Counted from the first letter of the stretch, positions 1-38,380 are shown. The stretch is DNA of 64,000 bases from Cladopsammia gracilis (GCA_022457155.1 JAJGOT010000439.1:141001-205000), one strand, 5' to 3'. Translations and numbers: made by a program. Notes: generated by a model not told the origin, from the letters alone.

Positions 1-11
1 AATACGCACGC

Positions 12-25982
<25,971 letters not shown>

Positions 25983-28915
25983 TATTCCTTGCAATTGCCC
26001 ATGACAGACACTATTATCTTAAAAAAAGTGATCTCAGTATGATAATCCAACTAAGCTATTTCTCTTGCTTTCAAAACAAAGGATTAAATTTGTTTAACAT
26101 ACTTATTTTCGAAAGATGATTAATTTTAGATCTTCACTTTTCAATTGGTTCATGTTTTTTACAGTAGCTGCAATAGTTTCTGTCACGGGAAAAGGCCTTT
26201 CACAGAACTTGATCACGTGACGCATGCTAATCATACAAAAGGTAGTGACAAATTAAAAAAAAGATCGCTTTTATAAGAGATAATTAACTTAGGCTGGATG
26301 GATTAATGGAGCGAAAAAAAGGAATGAAGTTATATTAGTCTATAAGAGAAGCATATATAGAGTTAGAAAAGCTCAACGGAGTGAGTGATTTTTATAAATT
26401 TACCATCGGCTGTATTAAAGACGACCACGCCAAGTGAAAAAATGACAAAAATGGCATGATTGGTAATCAAGCAGCTGGCCTGTTACTTAAATTTTTTAAC
26501 TCCAAGTGATTTTTATCTTATAACTTATGTCCTTTACATAATAAGGAACTGGTTATTACCCAAGTTTTAATTAAACTGTGATTATCCATAGGTAATATAA
26601 ATCCTTTTAGTATTAAACGAAGTTAACTCATCGAAATCATGCCTGTAAGCCAAACTCAATTCCGATCGACAGTAAGGTGTGTTAAATTCAACTAACAGAA
26701 CTGTCACGTCACGTTTAATTTTTAATTTGATCCCCACTCAGGTCATGTTTAGTTTTTACCACACGTGTTCACTTTTAGATGCCACCGATGGTGAATTAAA
26801 TTTTCATCTTTGAGTCATGAGTTGGCCAGTTGCAAGAACTTGCAGTAGTCAAGCCCTTTTTTTGTTTAAGAAAATTTGGTCACAAGGGGCTAATTTTCAA
26901 GTTCAAACGACCAGGATGAAAATGAATTGCATGCAATTTGAAATGATGGACAAACGTTTATAATTATTTTCCTGTGTCTTAAAACTAGGACTTATTGTTC
27001 TTAGAGCGTTTCGTGTTTCAGCAAGATAGTATTTTTAGTAGGTTTGAGCAATCTATCATGGTACCATCATATGTCTTTACAAATCACAGAGTTCGTAGTT
27101 AACGATCCCTCGAAAGTAATCAGTGACCTCAAGTAATTAATGAGTACACAGAAGCTGCCGGGTGAGAGAAGCATGAGAGAGTTTTTGATGCACAGAATGA
27201 TAAAGAAACTGCCTGGAAAAAGATTCATGTCCCAGATCATATTTTCTTGTTTCGACTGATTTCGCGGCGCACATTTCACTGAGCGACCTCCTCAAACTTA
27301 ATAATTAATAACAGGCTGCACATCGGCAGTTATCCGGCGAGGGCCGTTACTTAGAACTTTGCGGTACCATTTACGCCAGGTAAAGGCGCAACAGAGAAAA
27401 GTGTTAAACGCCTTCTTAAAAGGTGTTTTACATTAGTGGTTTAAAAACCACCAGTTTAATATGTGACTCGGATTTCTGCATATTTTTCTGCATGTTAGAA
27501 AAACAAACAACCAGGGTTTAAAAGGGTTTATTGCTCTAACTATCAGATCTAATAAGTGGAGGGTTCCAAAGTTCCAAAATAGATAAAAAGAAGCTCTAGG
27601 TCCACATTGTATTACTCGAACTCCAATCAGCAGTTTTGTCTGGGCTCCAAAGTCATGGCGCTGATTTTCGTAGCCGTTCGTATTCCTGGTTTGGTACCCC
27701 GGTAATCTAATATTACCACCATCAGAGTTATTCCAAAACCTTTTACGGTATTAAGATAAACTATAACAGGATATGAAAGCCCCGAAGACGCCAACGAAAC
27801 AAGATTCACACCGCATTTTTTCTTAGGAGTCCACCTGGGACCCAGAGTTCAAGGAGTCCTGGAATCCTTCCCCCCTTCGCCCCTCCCTTTGGTCCCTGAG
27901 CAACATACTTTTGAATTTTCTAAATAATCGTTTTAGTCTTTAGTTATATGCTATGCATGGCATTTTTTAGCAGAAATCGTAGATAAGCCGCTGCTTCAAT
28001 ACATAATTACATAATTAATAATTAATTAATTAACAATGTAATAATTACATAATTAATGTATTTGCTAAGACTAAGCTCAACTGTTGTCAGAGCGGTCTTG
28101 ATATACCGGAGTGGCTTTGATGGTTATTGCTTGATATATCGAAGTGGCTTTGATGGCTTTCGCTTGATATACCTGAGTGGCTTTGATGGCTATCGCTTGA
28201 CTTATTAAAATGCGTTAAGCAAATCGATACCCGCTTTAGCCTACCCAAAAAGTATCTTCTTATTGCCTGACGATCATATTTTCGGTACCTGCCTCTGTCA
28301 GTTGTGAAGTTATTTTTAGATCTATCACCATTGATGTTGGCAAGAGGAAAGTTCCACATCTATCGGGTGACCGTTACAATTCTGGTCATTTCATTCCATG
28401 TATCTCAGGCATCGATTTCTTACTTGAGAGTTTTCTCTTTTTTTAAGCTGCTGTGTGATTTTTTTGGTCAGTAAAATCCTTTTCAAAACTGAAAGATTTA
28501 CACAGACAGTACCGCAACTGTAACTCTATCAAGACCAGCTATTCAACACTGTGCTTAGTTTAGAACGGTTTGAAATTGTGTAAGACAATAGCCGAGCTTG
28601 GCGTTCTTAAAAGAAAAGTGATGTGTGTTTTATCAAATTGAACACGACCCTACCAGTTATACTGTTTGCATTTTTTTGTCGTGTACAAATAAAAAATTAA
28701 CGTAAAAAATAAAACAATATCACACACAAAAAAAAAACAAGTTTAACGTAGCTATACAGAATGTCACGGATTTTTTTTATATCCATTAGATTTGTATTCA
28801 TTCCTGACATTGTGTAGTCAGCTGTTTTTGGTAAAACTAATTAAAGGTGTTGGGTAAATAACTTGTGTCTGTTATGGGGTGATCTACTATGGCAACTGGG
28901 GAATTTGATGATTCA
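25983..28915. other. Gene A 3' flank: left arm of inverted segmental duplication
   Basis: No gene recognised. Several blocks match the reverse complement of 49310-51742 (for example 27070-27265 with 50795-51010; 27970-28030 with about 50100-50180; 28800-28880 with about 49350-49440). A short tandem run of TGGCTTTGATGG-type units lies at 28105-28200. The gene A polyadenylation site is not assigned. Confidence 0.7.
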
Positions 28916-30047
28916 CAAAAGATCCCAACACTACATTTAGGTTTCGCGCCATTATTGTTTATTCCACAACATCGCACCACAGCTGGTACCACTACAGCTA
29001 AAACTGTTTTTTAGAAAGTTGGTGCGCGGAAGTAAAAAAGCTAGTTTGCCCTCGCAGTCTCTAATTCACAATCAATTCGCGTGCTAGTCAGCGGTTTTTT
29101 GAAGCCGTGAGCAGCTGGTTTTTGCGCGCGAAATTTTAAAACGAGCTGACCCGCCATTTTGGATTTGAAAAAGCGGAGAAGGCCCTGGGGACGAGGTCGG
29201 GTTCAGTTTACATGGAGGTGAGGGTCTTCCTGTAGGTGAGGGACCTTGGGTAGCCGTAGTTGATAACTAAACCGCCTTTACATGCAATCTTGAGAACCCC
29301 GGGGTAGAGTTTTATCGACGCCATAGAAATCGCGTTTTGTTTTGTATCCTTTTAGATACCTCGGCAGAAGTGCGACTCGATCGGCTGTCCAAGATCTTCG
29401 GATTCTTTTTAGATTTCTCAGCATCTGTAGACCCATTATCATTATTCTCAGGAAAAGCTATGGCATTTCTTTTACCTTGAGTATGCTGAGTAGAGAACGA
29501 TTCTGCAAACTAGTGCCACTAGCCGAGGGTTGAGACTCGCCGAATTTGCTTGAAGTCTTCTGCTCCACTGCTCAGCTTATATTGTAGCAACCTCGTTCCC
29601 AGGGTCTCTCTTCTTCCCGCCCCCTGGAGCGAGGTTGATATTGTAGAATAAACCATCTGAATGGTCACACGACACATCTCCGCCGTATAGCCAATTGAAA
29701 AAATAATACTGCATGGTATTTGCTTTCCCCATAAAAGTGTTTGTTTCTATTCTACTGGGCGCCATTAAAATTGCGCTTTCTTGTTATGTTCAATATACAG
29801 CTATTTCAATTAACGTTGTCGGAAGAAAGCTCAAAGCCAAGACCGCAATATAGCATGGGTAGTTGTAAAAAGCCATCCAAGATTCCGGTTGTCAGTGCGG
29901 GTGCGACGGAAAATGGGCGACAGCACTAAAGACGTTTGCATCCATTTTTTAAAGGAGAGTAACAAAAACAGACACGAATCATATATTGCCTTCAAAACGT
30001 TCCTTTTATTTGACAGTGTGGAGAGATAAAAGCGTAAGGGAGTTTAA
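28916..30047. other. Spacer with no gene recognised
   Basis: Low-copy-looking sequence. The only structured item is a 50-bp hairpin at 29588-29637 (CAACCTCGTTCCCAGGG ... CCCTGGAGCGAGGTTG). Open frames here are short and lack support. Confidence 0.4.
29588..29637. repeat. 50-bp mini-palindrome
   Basis: About 17-bp arms CAACCTCGTTCCCAGGG / CCCTGGAGCGAGGTTG around a short loop; looks like a minimal MITE. Confidence 0.55.
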
Positions 30048-30509
30048 AGGCTGGTTCTCATATAATCGTCCCGGTCGTCCGAGTCGTTTCAAAAAGTGCA
30101 CGGACGATCGGGACGATTATATGAGAACACTTCTGAGACGACCCGGGACGATTGCAAACGATCCGGACGACTGGGACGATCGTGGTCGCTTGGATAGGAC
30201 TGTCTTCTATCCGGAAGACTGGGACGATCGTTAAAAATCGGGGACGATCATATGAGAACTACTCTCAGGCGACCGGGACGACTGAGGCGATCGAAGCGAC
30301 CCAAATCTACCCCAGAATGCAGTATTATTGCCCAAAACATGTTGTCGGACACAGTTTACGACTGCGCTATTGACGTTCGAGACGACCGGGACGATCATAT
30401 GAGAACCCAAATCGCTTGAGTCGTCCCGATCGTCTGAGTCGTTTGCAAAAAACTTTTGAAACGACTCGGACGACCGGGACGACCGGGACGATTATATGAG
30501 AACCAGCCT
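30048..30509. mobile_element. MITE with TAA target duplication and GACGATC subrepeats
   Basis: AGGCTGGTTCTCATATAATC at the left is inverted at the right end, and TAA flanks both ends. This fits PIF/Harbinger-type 3-bp TWA target sites (family knowledge). The interior is built from repeated GGGACGAT / GACGACCGGGACG units in both orientations plus ATATGAGAAC copies. Confidence 0.75.
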
Positions 30510-30985
30510 TAAGCAGCCACGACGGCGGAGGCAGCGAAAAGGGCTGAAAACAATCGGTTTTAAAAGCAAAAACAATGCATCTGCACGTGCGTTTTACATT
30601 TTGATACATTTCTTTGCCGTTCACTGCAAAACAACAACTTCAAATATCAAATTATAGGTTTTGTGAAGAACATTAACACACGGCGGTTAAACAAACTAAA
30701 CAAATTGGAACAACTGCAAAGTAGTTTAAAATAGAAGGAATCCTTGGTGTTATTGTCGAGGTTGCTTAAGCTCCCTATTGTTGATTTTTGTGAATTTATG
30801 CATGAAAATGCCATACTACCTTGCGGTCTTGGCTTGTAGGCTTAAAGCTTTCATCCTACAACGTTCATTGAAATGGCTGTATATCAGAAGAAATAAGAAC
30901 CGGTAAAGCCGGAAAAGGAAGGATACATTTACCCATTCTGCGCAATTAATAAATAAGAAGCACTGGAATAAAACCAACAGATTAA

Positions 30986-31541
30986 GGCTCCGTCCACACT
31001 AATGCGTTTTCGTTTGAAAACACGTACTTTTTTATCCGTTCTTACCGATCGTCCACACTAAAACTATCAAAAACGGAGATGTTTATCTACGAAAACGGAG
31101 GTTTTCGAAAACACTTCTTCAGAGTGGAGCCTTTTGAAAACGCAGGTCTATCGTTTTAGTGTGGACGGCAAAAACGGCAACTAGTAACGCGTAGTATCGC
31201 TGACGCAATTGGAGCATGCGTATTGAACAGAAAAAACATCCGAGCAGAGCCTGGTGATGAAAACTCATCTTTGAATCATCGTTTTTCAGAGTGGAGCCTT
31301 TTGAAAACGCAGGTCTATCGTTTTAGTGTGGACGGAAAAAACGGCAACTAGTAACGCGTAGTATCGCTGACGCAATTGGAGCATGCGTATTGAACAGAAA
31401 AAACATCCGAGCAGAGCCTGGTAATGAAAACTCATCTTTGGATCATCGTTTTTCAGCCGCTAGTGGACGCAGATCTTTTCATCCGTTTTTCGGGGAACCA
31501 AAAACAGAGGTTTTCAAAAACGCATTCGTGTGGACGGGGCC
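30986..31541. mobile_element. MITE with GGCYCCGTCCACAC termini
   Basis: GGCTCCGTCCACACTAATGC at the left, inverted at the right (GCATTCGTGTGGACGGGGCC), with TAA duplicated outside both ends. Inside is a 167-bp tandem duplication (31120-31286 and 31287-31453). Open frames across it are repeat by-products. Confidence 0.8.
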
Positions 31542-32756
31542 TAATACCGATACATGTAGAAGGGCAACCGTCTTGTAGTTTACAGAATTTAAGTAACAAT
31601 CTGTGTAACAACTAGGCAATCCTCTATTGTTCAGCCGCATTTTGCTTTCCCCACATAAGAATGTTTAGATTTTCGTATTGAGAATACAACAGCCTATGGA
31701 CAACATGGTTTTGAAATAAAATTTACTGAAACTGTATTTTAAAGCGATGTTTCTTTTGTGTTACAAGATTTCATCCAATCGTGAGACTCCAAAACAATGG
31801 CCAAGAAAGACTTCTAATTTTCCATATTTCCCACATAGAATTTTTGTTGCATTGAAACTCACAATAGTTTTCACTAAAAGGGAATCATTTAATAAACTAG
31901 AGAGAAATAAATGCGCTACCTGATGAAGTGATGGTAGATTTTCATGTTTTAGCCAATGAGGTGGACGGTTTCAACAACATTACAATTAACAATTACAATT
32001 AACACCTTTCTGCATTCCTTGCCGTTAGGTTGCCTACTTCTTACTAGGACCATTTCTTAAATCAGTTTCTTTCTCTAAATAATAATTAAGCAACTAAAAC
32101 AATAGTAACAATAGAGAATGACAATAACATCTGATGATAATTGCTTGAAATAAGACGTCCTAAAGAGCTGCGTGGTATCTGAGCGCTTTTGATGTTTGTG
32201 TTTATTCTATTCGGCCCATGTTTCAATTGCGCTTTCCTGTTGTGCTTTTTTTTTATCAGTTCCTCATTCTCAGAAACTCGTGGCTGTGTTTTATTGATAT
32301 TCTCCCGAGAAATTGGATTGTGATCACTGCATTAATAGGGAACCTTTGATTTAAAGTCCATTACTTGTCACTGGATTTTCCATACTCATGTTTATTGTAA
32401 ACTTAAAATCCTGGTTACATGTACATGTATAAGTCCACCCGGTTATAGGCCCACAAAATTCTCCCAGTTATAACCCCTTCTGGATGTAAGCTTCCACATC
32501 TCCACAACAATTCTTTACATGCATGTAAAGAACATAAACTGACTGAAATAATTGAACAGTACTGTATCACAATATTTTGTGCTTACCATCCTACAGTTGT
32601 GTATAAACTCTTAAAAATTTGTATAAGCCCAGGGCCAACATGTATAACTGGGATTTTATGGCATTCATATTGCCTTTAAATTGTTATTAAAAATGAGCTT
32701 TACATGTAGTTTCCACTAGGTTTTTCATAATGTAACATCTTATGCACAGGCAGGTG
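31542..32756. other. Spacer with no gene recognised
   Basis: AT-rich. A stretch around 32420-32670 repeats TATAAG/TATAAC-CCC wording in both orientations, but I could not define an element. Confidence 0.4.
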
Positions 32757-33309
32757 ATAGCATGTTATCAGATCTTTGAGTGACCACATTTATACTGATT
32801 GCAGATTGCAGCTTCAGTTCAGCAAATGACAGCATTTTGTCAGATCTTTAATGCCATTTTGGCATAATTCTATTCATAGGCTGCAGGTACCTGGCCTATT
32901 AATTAAAGGAGAAATGTTAAATTAACCTGTTCGATAAATTTTAAATTCTGCACTAACATAGGATAATAATATGAACAACAATATTCACGGAGATAACTGG
33001 ATTATGGCCTGAGTGTGACGCCATAAACGAAGAAAAAAAACAAAGCTAGTATCGAAAAAGGAGTTGAATTCTTTTCTTGAAGCAAGGGCCCAACCGACGA
33101 ACAGGGTTAATCTCCTTGCGGGTAGCGGAGTTGGTGGCAGAATGTTTTGAAGAAACTGGAAAAACACTGAAATGACCACTTGTCGGGGTTTTTCTGCCAG
33201 GACGGGGACGCCGGCATTTATCCTTTGTAATCGTCCTCTCTGCCCTCCTTTCGGCTTGGTACATTCTTTTCTCATCGTCCGAGTTTGAAGCAAGCTCATC
33301 TGACAAATC

Positions 33310-33559
33310 ACGAGAATTTAGGTTTATCGACTGAGTCGATAAGGTAAACTGACCACCGTAAAAAGATTCAAATAGCTGACGTTTCAAGCGTTAGCCCTTC
33401 GTCGGTTTTGCTCCGACGAAGGGCTAGAGCTCGAAACGTCAGCTATTTGAATCTTTTTACGGTGGTCAATTTACCTTAGACTTAGTCGATAAAACTAAAT
33501 TCTCGTGTTTCATCCCCCCACCGACGCAGCACCACAGTTTCTCTAGAAACTAACTCCAT
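33310..33559. mobile_element. 250-bp palindromic insert with 13-bp target duplication
   Basis: TCATCTGACAAAT is duplicated at 33297-33309 and 33560-33572. The inserted DNA is a palindrome of about 100-bp arms (to about 33512) centred near 33410, followed by a CCACCGACGCAGCACCACAG tail. Each arm carries a CGACGAAGGGCTA...GAAACGTCAGC hammerhead-like motif, facing each other. Confidence 0.75.
33410..33448 (+). ncRNA. Hammerhead-like core motif 2 (mirrored)
   Basis: CCGACGA, then AGGGCTAGAGCTC (weak stem), then GAAACGTC; the reverse strand of 33371-33405 carries a similar motif. The first C-box base differs from consensus CUGANGA. Related to the motifs at 24726 and 49197. Confidence 0.35.
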
Positions 33560-33925
33560 TCATCTGACAAATATTCGTTAAGGCGTGATCCATTTATTAC
33601 TGATTTCCTTTCATCTTACATGTATAGTTCTTGCGGCGAGCCTTTTTAAAAGCCTGTTGGATGGTCAAACTATTTTCCTCAGAGAAACGCTTTGAAAATT
33701 TGCTAAGCCGAGATTCAATAACTTGGGTAAGTTTATCAGTTAAAGAACTAATCGAAACGGAAACAGAAGACTGAATATAATAGCTGCGCTTATAGAAGGA
33801 TCTGCTTATAGAAGGGCCAGCACATGCTCATGTTTCCTCGGTGTCGTTCATGTAAAAAAGTGGTGCGACAACAGACAAAAACCTTTAACCTGCTCTTGTC
33901 TCGACAGAATGGATAGAACAAGAAA

Positions 33926-34036
33926 CTTTCAAACACCTACTGTAAATGGCAATAATTCTAATTCTTGTCGGTGTTACTTGTATGTAATGTTGAAGTGTAA
34001 ATGGTGTGTATAAAATACGTTCGTCACATAATCTTC
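33926..34036. repeat. Direct repeat unit 1 (centre of foldback)
   Basis: CTTTCAAACACCTACTGTAA through CACATAATCTT, repeated in the same orientation at 35488-35600 just outside the right arm. Confidence 0.75.
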
Positions 34037-34503
34037 ACCGCACCACTTTTTTTTTAACATGAATGACACTGAGGAAACACGAGCATGTGCTGGCCCAAGC
34101 GTCAAAGCTGTGGATCCATCTATAAGCTTGGCTATTCAGTCTTCTGTTTCCGTTTCGATTAATTCTTTAACTGATAAACTTACCCAAGTTATTTAACCTT
34201 GGCTTAGTGAATTTTCAAAGCGTTTCTCTGAGGAAAATAGTTCGACTGTCCAACAGGCTTTTAAAAAGGCTCGCCGGGAGAACTATACATGTAAGAGGAA
34301 AGGAAATCAGCAACAAATGGACCATGCCTTACATGAATTGATACGAAAAAGTTAAAGTGGCTGTTCAATCAGGTACCGAGTTAGTTTCGAAACACGTCAA
34401 AGCGAGTACGGCTGGTTGACCATTAACGAATATTTGTCAGATGAGCTTGCTTCAAACTCGGATGATGAGAAAAGAATGTACCAAGCCGAATAGAAGGCAG
34501 AGA

Positions 34504-34994
34504 GGTGAAAATCCTCACAGGATCTTCAGGGATCTTTGAAGATCTTCAAAGACCTGTCAAAGATCCTTAAAGATAAAGATCTTTAAAGGATCCTCACAGG
34601 ATCTTTGAAAGATCCTCAAAGATTCTTCATCTGCAATTTATTGTAGAATTTTTTTTACAAAGATCCTTAAGGAATTGGTGAAGATCTTAATAGGATCCTA
34701 GCAAAATATCCTTGTGAGGATCTTTGCAAGGATCCTTTAAGATCCTCAAGAATTTATAAGGATCTTTCAAGGATCTTAATACGATCCTTTAAAGGATCTT
34801 GCAAAGAACTTTGAAGATTTTTAAAGATCCTTTGCCAAGAATTTAAAGGATCCTTGAAGATCTTGGCAAGATTATTGAGGATGTTACAGGAATTTAAAAG
34901 ATCCTCAAAGATCTTTATTAAGATCCTCAGTAACATCCTCGCAGATCCTCATGCAGATTTTTAAGGATTCTTAAAGATCCTTCAGATTCTCACC
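34504..34994. mobile_element. GATC-rich insert in the right foldback arm
   Basis: Comparison with the uninterrupted left arm shows that 34504-34994 is extra DNA. It is made of degenerate AAAGATCCTT / AAGATCTTC units on both strands and begins and ends with GGTGARAATC in inverted orientation, so it behaves like a palindrome-rich MITE. Confidence 0.65.
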
Positions 34995-35487
34995 AGGGAA
35001 GGTTACAAAGGATAAACGCCGGCGTCCCTGTCCCAGCAGAAAAACCCTGACAAGTGGTCATTCCAGTGGTTTTCCAGTTTCTTCGAGATATTCTGCCACC
35101 GACTCTGCTACCCGCAAGGAGATTAATCCTGTTCGTCGGTTGGACCCTTGCTCCAATATAGGTATTTAACTCCTTTTTCAATACTAGCTTTGTTTTTTTT
35201 TCTTCGTATGGCGTTACACTCAGGCTATAATTCAATTATCTCCATAAATTATTGATGTTCATATTATCCTATGTTAGTGCAGAATCTAAAATTTATCAGA
35301 AGGGGTAATTTAACATTTCTCCTTTATTTAATAGGCCAGGTACCTGCAGCCAATGAATATAATTATGCCAAAATGGCATTAAAGATCTGACAAAATGGTG
35401 GCACTTGCTGAACTGAAGCCACAATCTGCAATCAGTATAAATGTGGTCACTCAAAGATCTGATAACATGCTGTCACAAGATTATGTG

Positions 35488-35600
35488 AGACTTTCAAACA
35501 CCTACTGTAAATGACAATAATTCTAATTCTTGTCTATGTTACTTGTATGTAATGTTGAAATGTAAATGGTATAAAATAAGTTCCTCACATAATCTTGTTC
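35488..35600. repeat. Direct repeat unit 2 (right of foldback)
   Basis: Same sequence and orientation as 33926-34036 with few changes. The remaining sequence to 36010 shows nothing recognised apart from a TGTACACTGTACAGTGTACA palindrome at about 35819. Confidence 0.75.
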
Positions 35601-36010
35601 AAAATCTCTGATGAAGTCTGTTCTAACATGACTTGTATCAGATGAAACTGGTCTAGTAATTATATGGACACAAAGGACAGTTGCCTTTAGTATTAGGCAG
35701 ACTACTACTAGACAGACTTTGCTCACTGCAGCTGTTTTTTGTTTTGTTTCGCAGGCTTCAAGAGCAAGAGCATCCCATGGCCAAGCTATTGCAGAAAACA
35801 TACCAAAGCTGCAGTCAATGTACACTGTACAGTGTACATGTAGCTCTTTGAAAGGAATAATGAAAAGCAGAAACAAAGAATCTTGAACAGTTGAAAAAGG
35901 GTGTAACATTACGATCAAGGGAGTTATAATAAAACAATTGAAAAGCAGCTTTTTAATGAGTCGTGTATGTTTACTTTGCCTATGAATGTTCGCATTAATT
36001 TACATGATAG

Positions 36011-36760
36011 TAAACAGGCTCCCTTATTCGATTTACATGTTATTTACAGGATCCTTTATTCGATTTACATGATATTCACAGGCTCCCTTATTCAATTTAC
36101 ATGTTATTTACAGGCTCCCTTATTCGATTTACATGATATTCACAGGCTCCTTTATTCGATTTACATGTTATTTACAGGCTCCCTTATTCGATTTACATGA
36201 CACTCACAGGCTCCCTTATTCGATGTACATGTTATTTACAGGCTCCTTTATTCGATTTACATGTTATTTAGGGGCTCCTTTATTCGATTTACATGTTATT
36301 TACAGGCTCCCTTATTCGATGTACATGTTATTTACAGGCTCCTTTATTCGATTTACATGTTATTTAGGGGCTCCTTTATTCGATTTACATGTTATTTACA
36401 GGCTCCTTTATTCGATGTACATGTTATTTACAGGCTCCCTTATTCGATTTACATGTTATTTACAGGCTCCCTTATTCGATTTACATGTTATTTACAAGTT
36501 CCTTTATTCGATTTACATGACATTCACAGGCTCCCTTATTCGATGTACATGTTATTTACAGGCTCCTTTATTCGATTTACATGTTATTTACAGGCTCCTT
36601 TATTCGATTTACATGTTATTTACAGGTTCCTTTATTCGATTTACATGTTATTTACAGGCTCCTTTATTCGATTTACGTGATATTTACAGGTTCCCTTATT
36701 GAATTTACATGTTATTTACGGGCTTCCTTTATTCGATTTACATGTTACTTACATGGTCTT
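36011..36760. repeat. 32-bp minisatellite, about 23 copies
   Basis: The unit is TTACAGGCTCC-TTTATTCGATTTACATGTTAT type, 32 bp. Variants include CATGATATTCAC and CATGTTATTTAG. Because 32 is not a multiple of three and the unit has no + strand stops, all three + frames stay open over hundreds of bases. Degraded ACATGTTATTTAC pieces continue to about 36930. Confidence 0.92.
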
Positions 36761-37761
36761 ATGTCCCTGGTTTGAGAAATTTACAGGATCTTTTCCATAA
36801 TTTACATGTTTCACCTCAATTATTTGCATGTTTTTTACAGGATTTCTCAAAACATGTAAATGGGTAAAAATCATGTAAATTTTCATTTGCAGTATCTTTT
36901 TGAGGATTTACATGTTATTTACATGTTTTTTACATACTATGGAAATTTTCAACTTTTCCAGTGAATTAATACCCTGGGGATTATGTTAATGAGACTATAA
37001 AAGAAGTTACATGTGCCCCACCCCATCACTCTACTCGAGGCCGCAAAAGGGAAGAGTTTGGCAACCCACCCCCCCACCCGATCGAGTCGGCCGGGCTTGA
37101 TCCTCTCAGCTCCCATCTTCGCCTGGTCTTGGGCTTGTCCCAGGCCAGAGCGATTCTCCATATCTTATTACCATGTCATTAATAACAATACCCAGGGTAG
37201 AATATTACACTATCGGCATTGAACTGGAACTAAGTTGCAGTCGAGGCTCATGCCGAGGAACGTCATTAAAAAATATTTCCACGTGAAAAGATTGTCTAGT
37301 TCCAGTTCAATACCGCAAATACGAATATTGTCTATTTCCATAAACAAATTGACTACATTTTTCCATGGTCTGTACTCGTATTTACCATAGAAATGACGAA
37401 ATAAAATGTTCAAACTCAAGTGGATCCGTTAGGCGTTGGGCGAGTGGTTTCACTGCCAGGTTGTTTTCGGCTCAGTTTTAGTTCTTTCGCGCCTGCGACA
37501 ACTTAGCCGGCGACTGATTCCGCCGTTCATGGATTTTTCCGTGAAACTGCGACAAGTTGTTTGTCCTTTTTGCTTCGCACTTAATTCCAGGCAAGTTTAG
37601 CTGATTGTAAACTAAATTGAAAGTGCCCCTATGATCAAATTTTTGATTTTCATATTTTTACATTTTCGTGTACTCATTTAGACTTTCTTACTCATCTTGC
37701 CAAATTTCAATCCATTACGAACACCAGAAGTCATTTTATTTTAACATTTATTTCCGAGAAT

Positions 37762-37936
37762 TTACGGCCGCCATTAATCAACCTTGTTTCAAGGCTTGGT
37801 TGCGAATGGGAAAAGTGACGTCAAAGACTCAAACATACCTCACGGGTTAAAATTATAATAACAATCAGCATAGAAAATTGCACGAAGAACAAGTCCAAAG
37901 TTTTTATTGCTTTTCGCGTGATTTTCAATACTTATT
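37762..37936 (+). repeat. Flanking direct repeat, left copy
   Basis: GCCGCCATTAATCAACCTTG through CGCGTGATTTTCAATA. The same sequence in the same orientation abuts the right end of the long inverted-repeat element at 43797-43963. Confidence 0.8.
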
Positions 37937-38069
37937 GTTATTATAATTTCATTTGATTTTAACATTTATAGTAGTGGTATCAGCTACTTTTGGACACTTT
38001 TCGCGGGAAAATTTTCAACCAATCAGAGAGCAGGAGAGAACAATAGGCCTATAACCCTAAGTCATTAAC

Positions 38070-38380
38070 ATATTAACCCTAAGAATTACAGCTGCGCATG
38101 TCCTAATAACCCTATTAGCATATTAACCCTAAGAATTACAACTGCGCATGTCCTTATAACACTATTAGCATTTTAACCCTAAGAATTGCCACAGCGCATG
38201 TCCTAAAAACCCTAATTCAAAATGGCGGATGTCATTTTTTATTCAAAATGGCGAAACTGAGTAAAATATTCAAAATGGTCAAATTGAATTAAATATTAAA
38301 AATGGCGGATCTCATTAAATATTCAAAATGGGAAATTGAGATAAACATTCAAAATGGAGGATCTCATGACTTATTCAACA
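38070..38380. repeat. Subterminal tandem repeats of the left arm
   Basis: About three 50-bp units containing TTAACCCTAAGAATTACA and GCGCATGTCC (38070-38215), then about six TTCAAAATGGCGGATCTCAT-like units. The mirror set lies at about 43470-43740. Confidence 0.75.

Larger units (their letters stand above)
32757..35478. mobile_element. 2.7-kb foldback with gag-like remnants
   Basis: Left arm (32757-33880) and right arm (34038-35478) are inverted copies; for example TGCAGGTACC near 32883 pairs with the block at 35338, and the 33600-33790 block with 34120-34310. Each arm is interrupted by a different insert (33310-33559 left; 34504-34994 right). A decayed + frame from ATG 34061 continues past a stop near 34192 and includes FSKRFSEENS and SDELASNSDDEKRMYQ. 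This looks gag-like and lysine/arginine-rich, but I cannot place the family. Confidence 0.75.

Noticed and set aside
36011..36760. Possible CRISPR array
   Set aside because: Units are contiguous tandem repeats without unique spacers, and the genome is eukaryotic.
36133..36775. Long overlapping + strand open frames (up to 189 aa)
   Set aside because: They arise because a stop-free 32-bp minisatellite cycles through all frames; no start context or domain.
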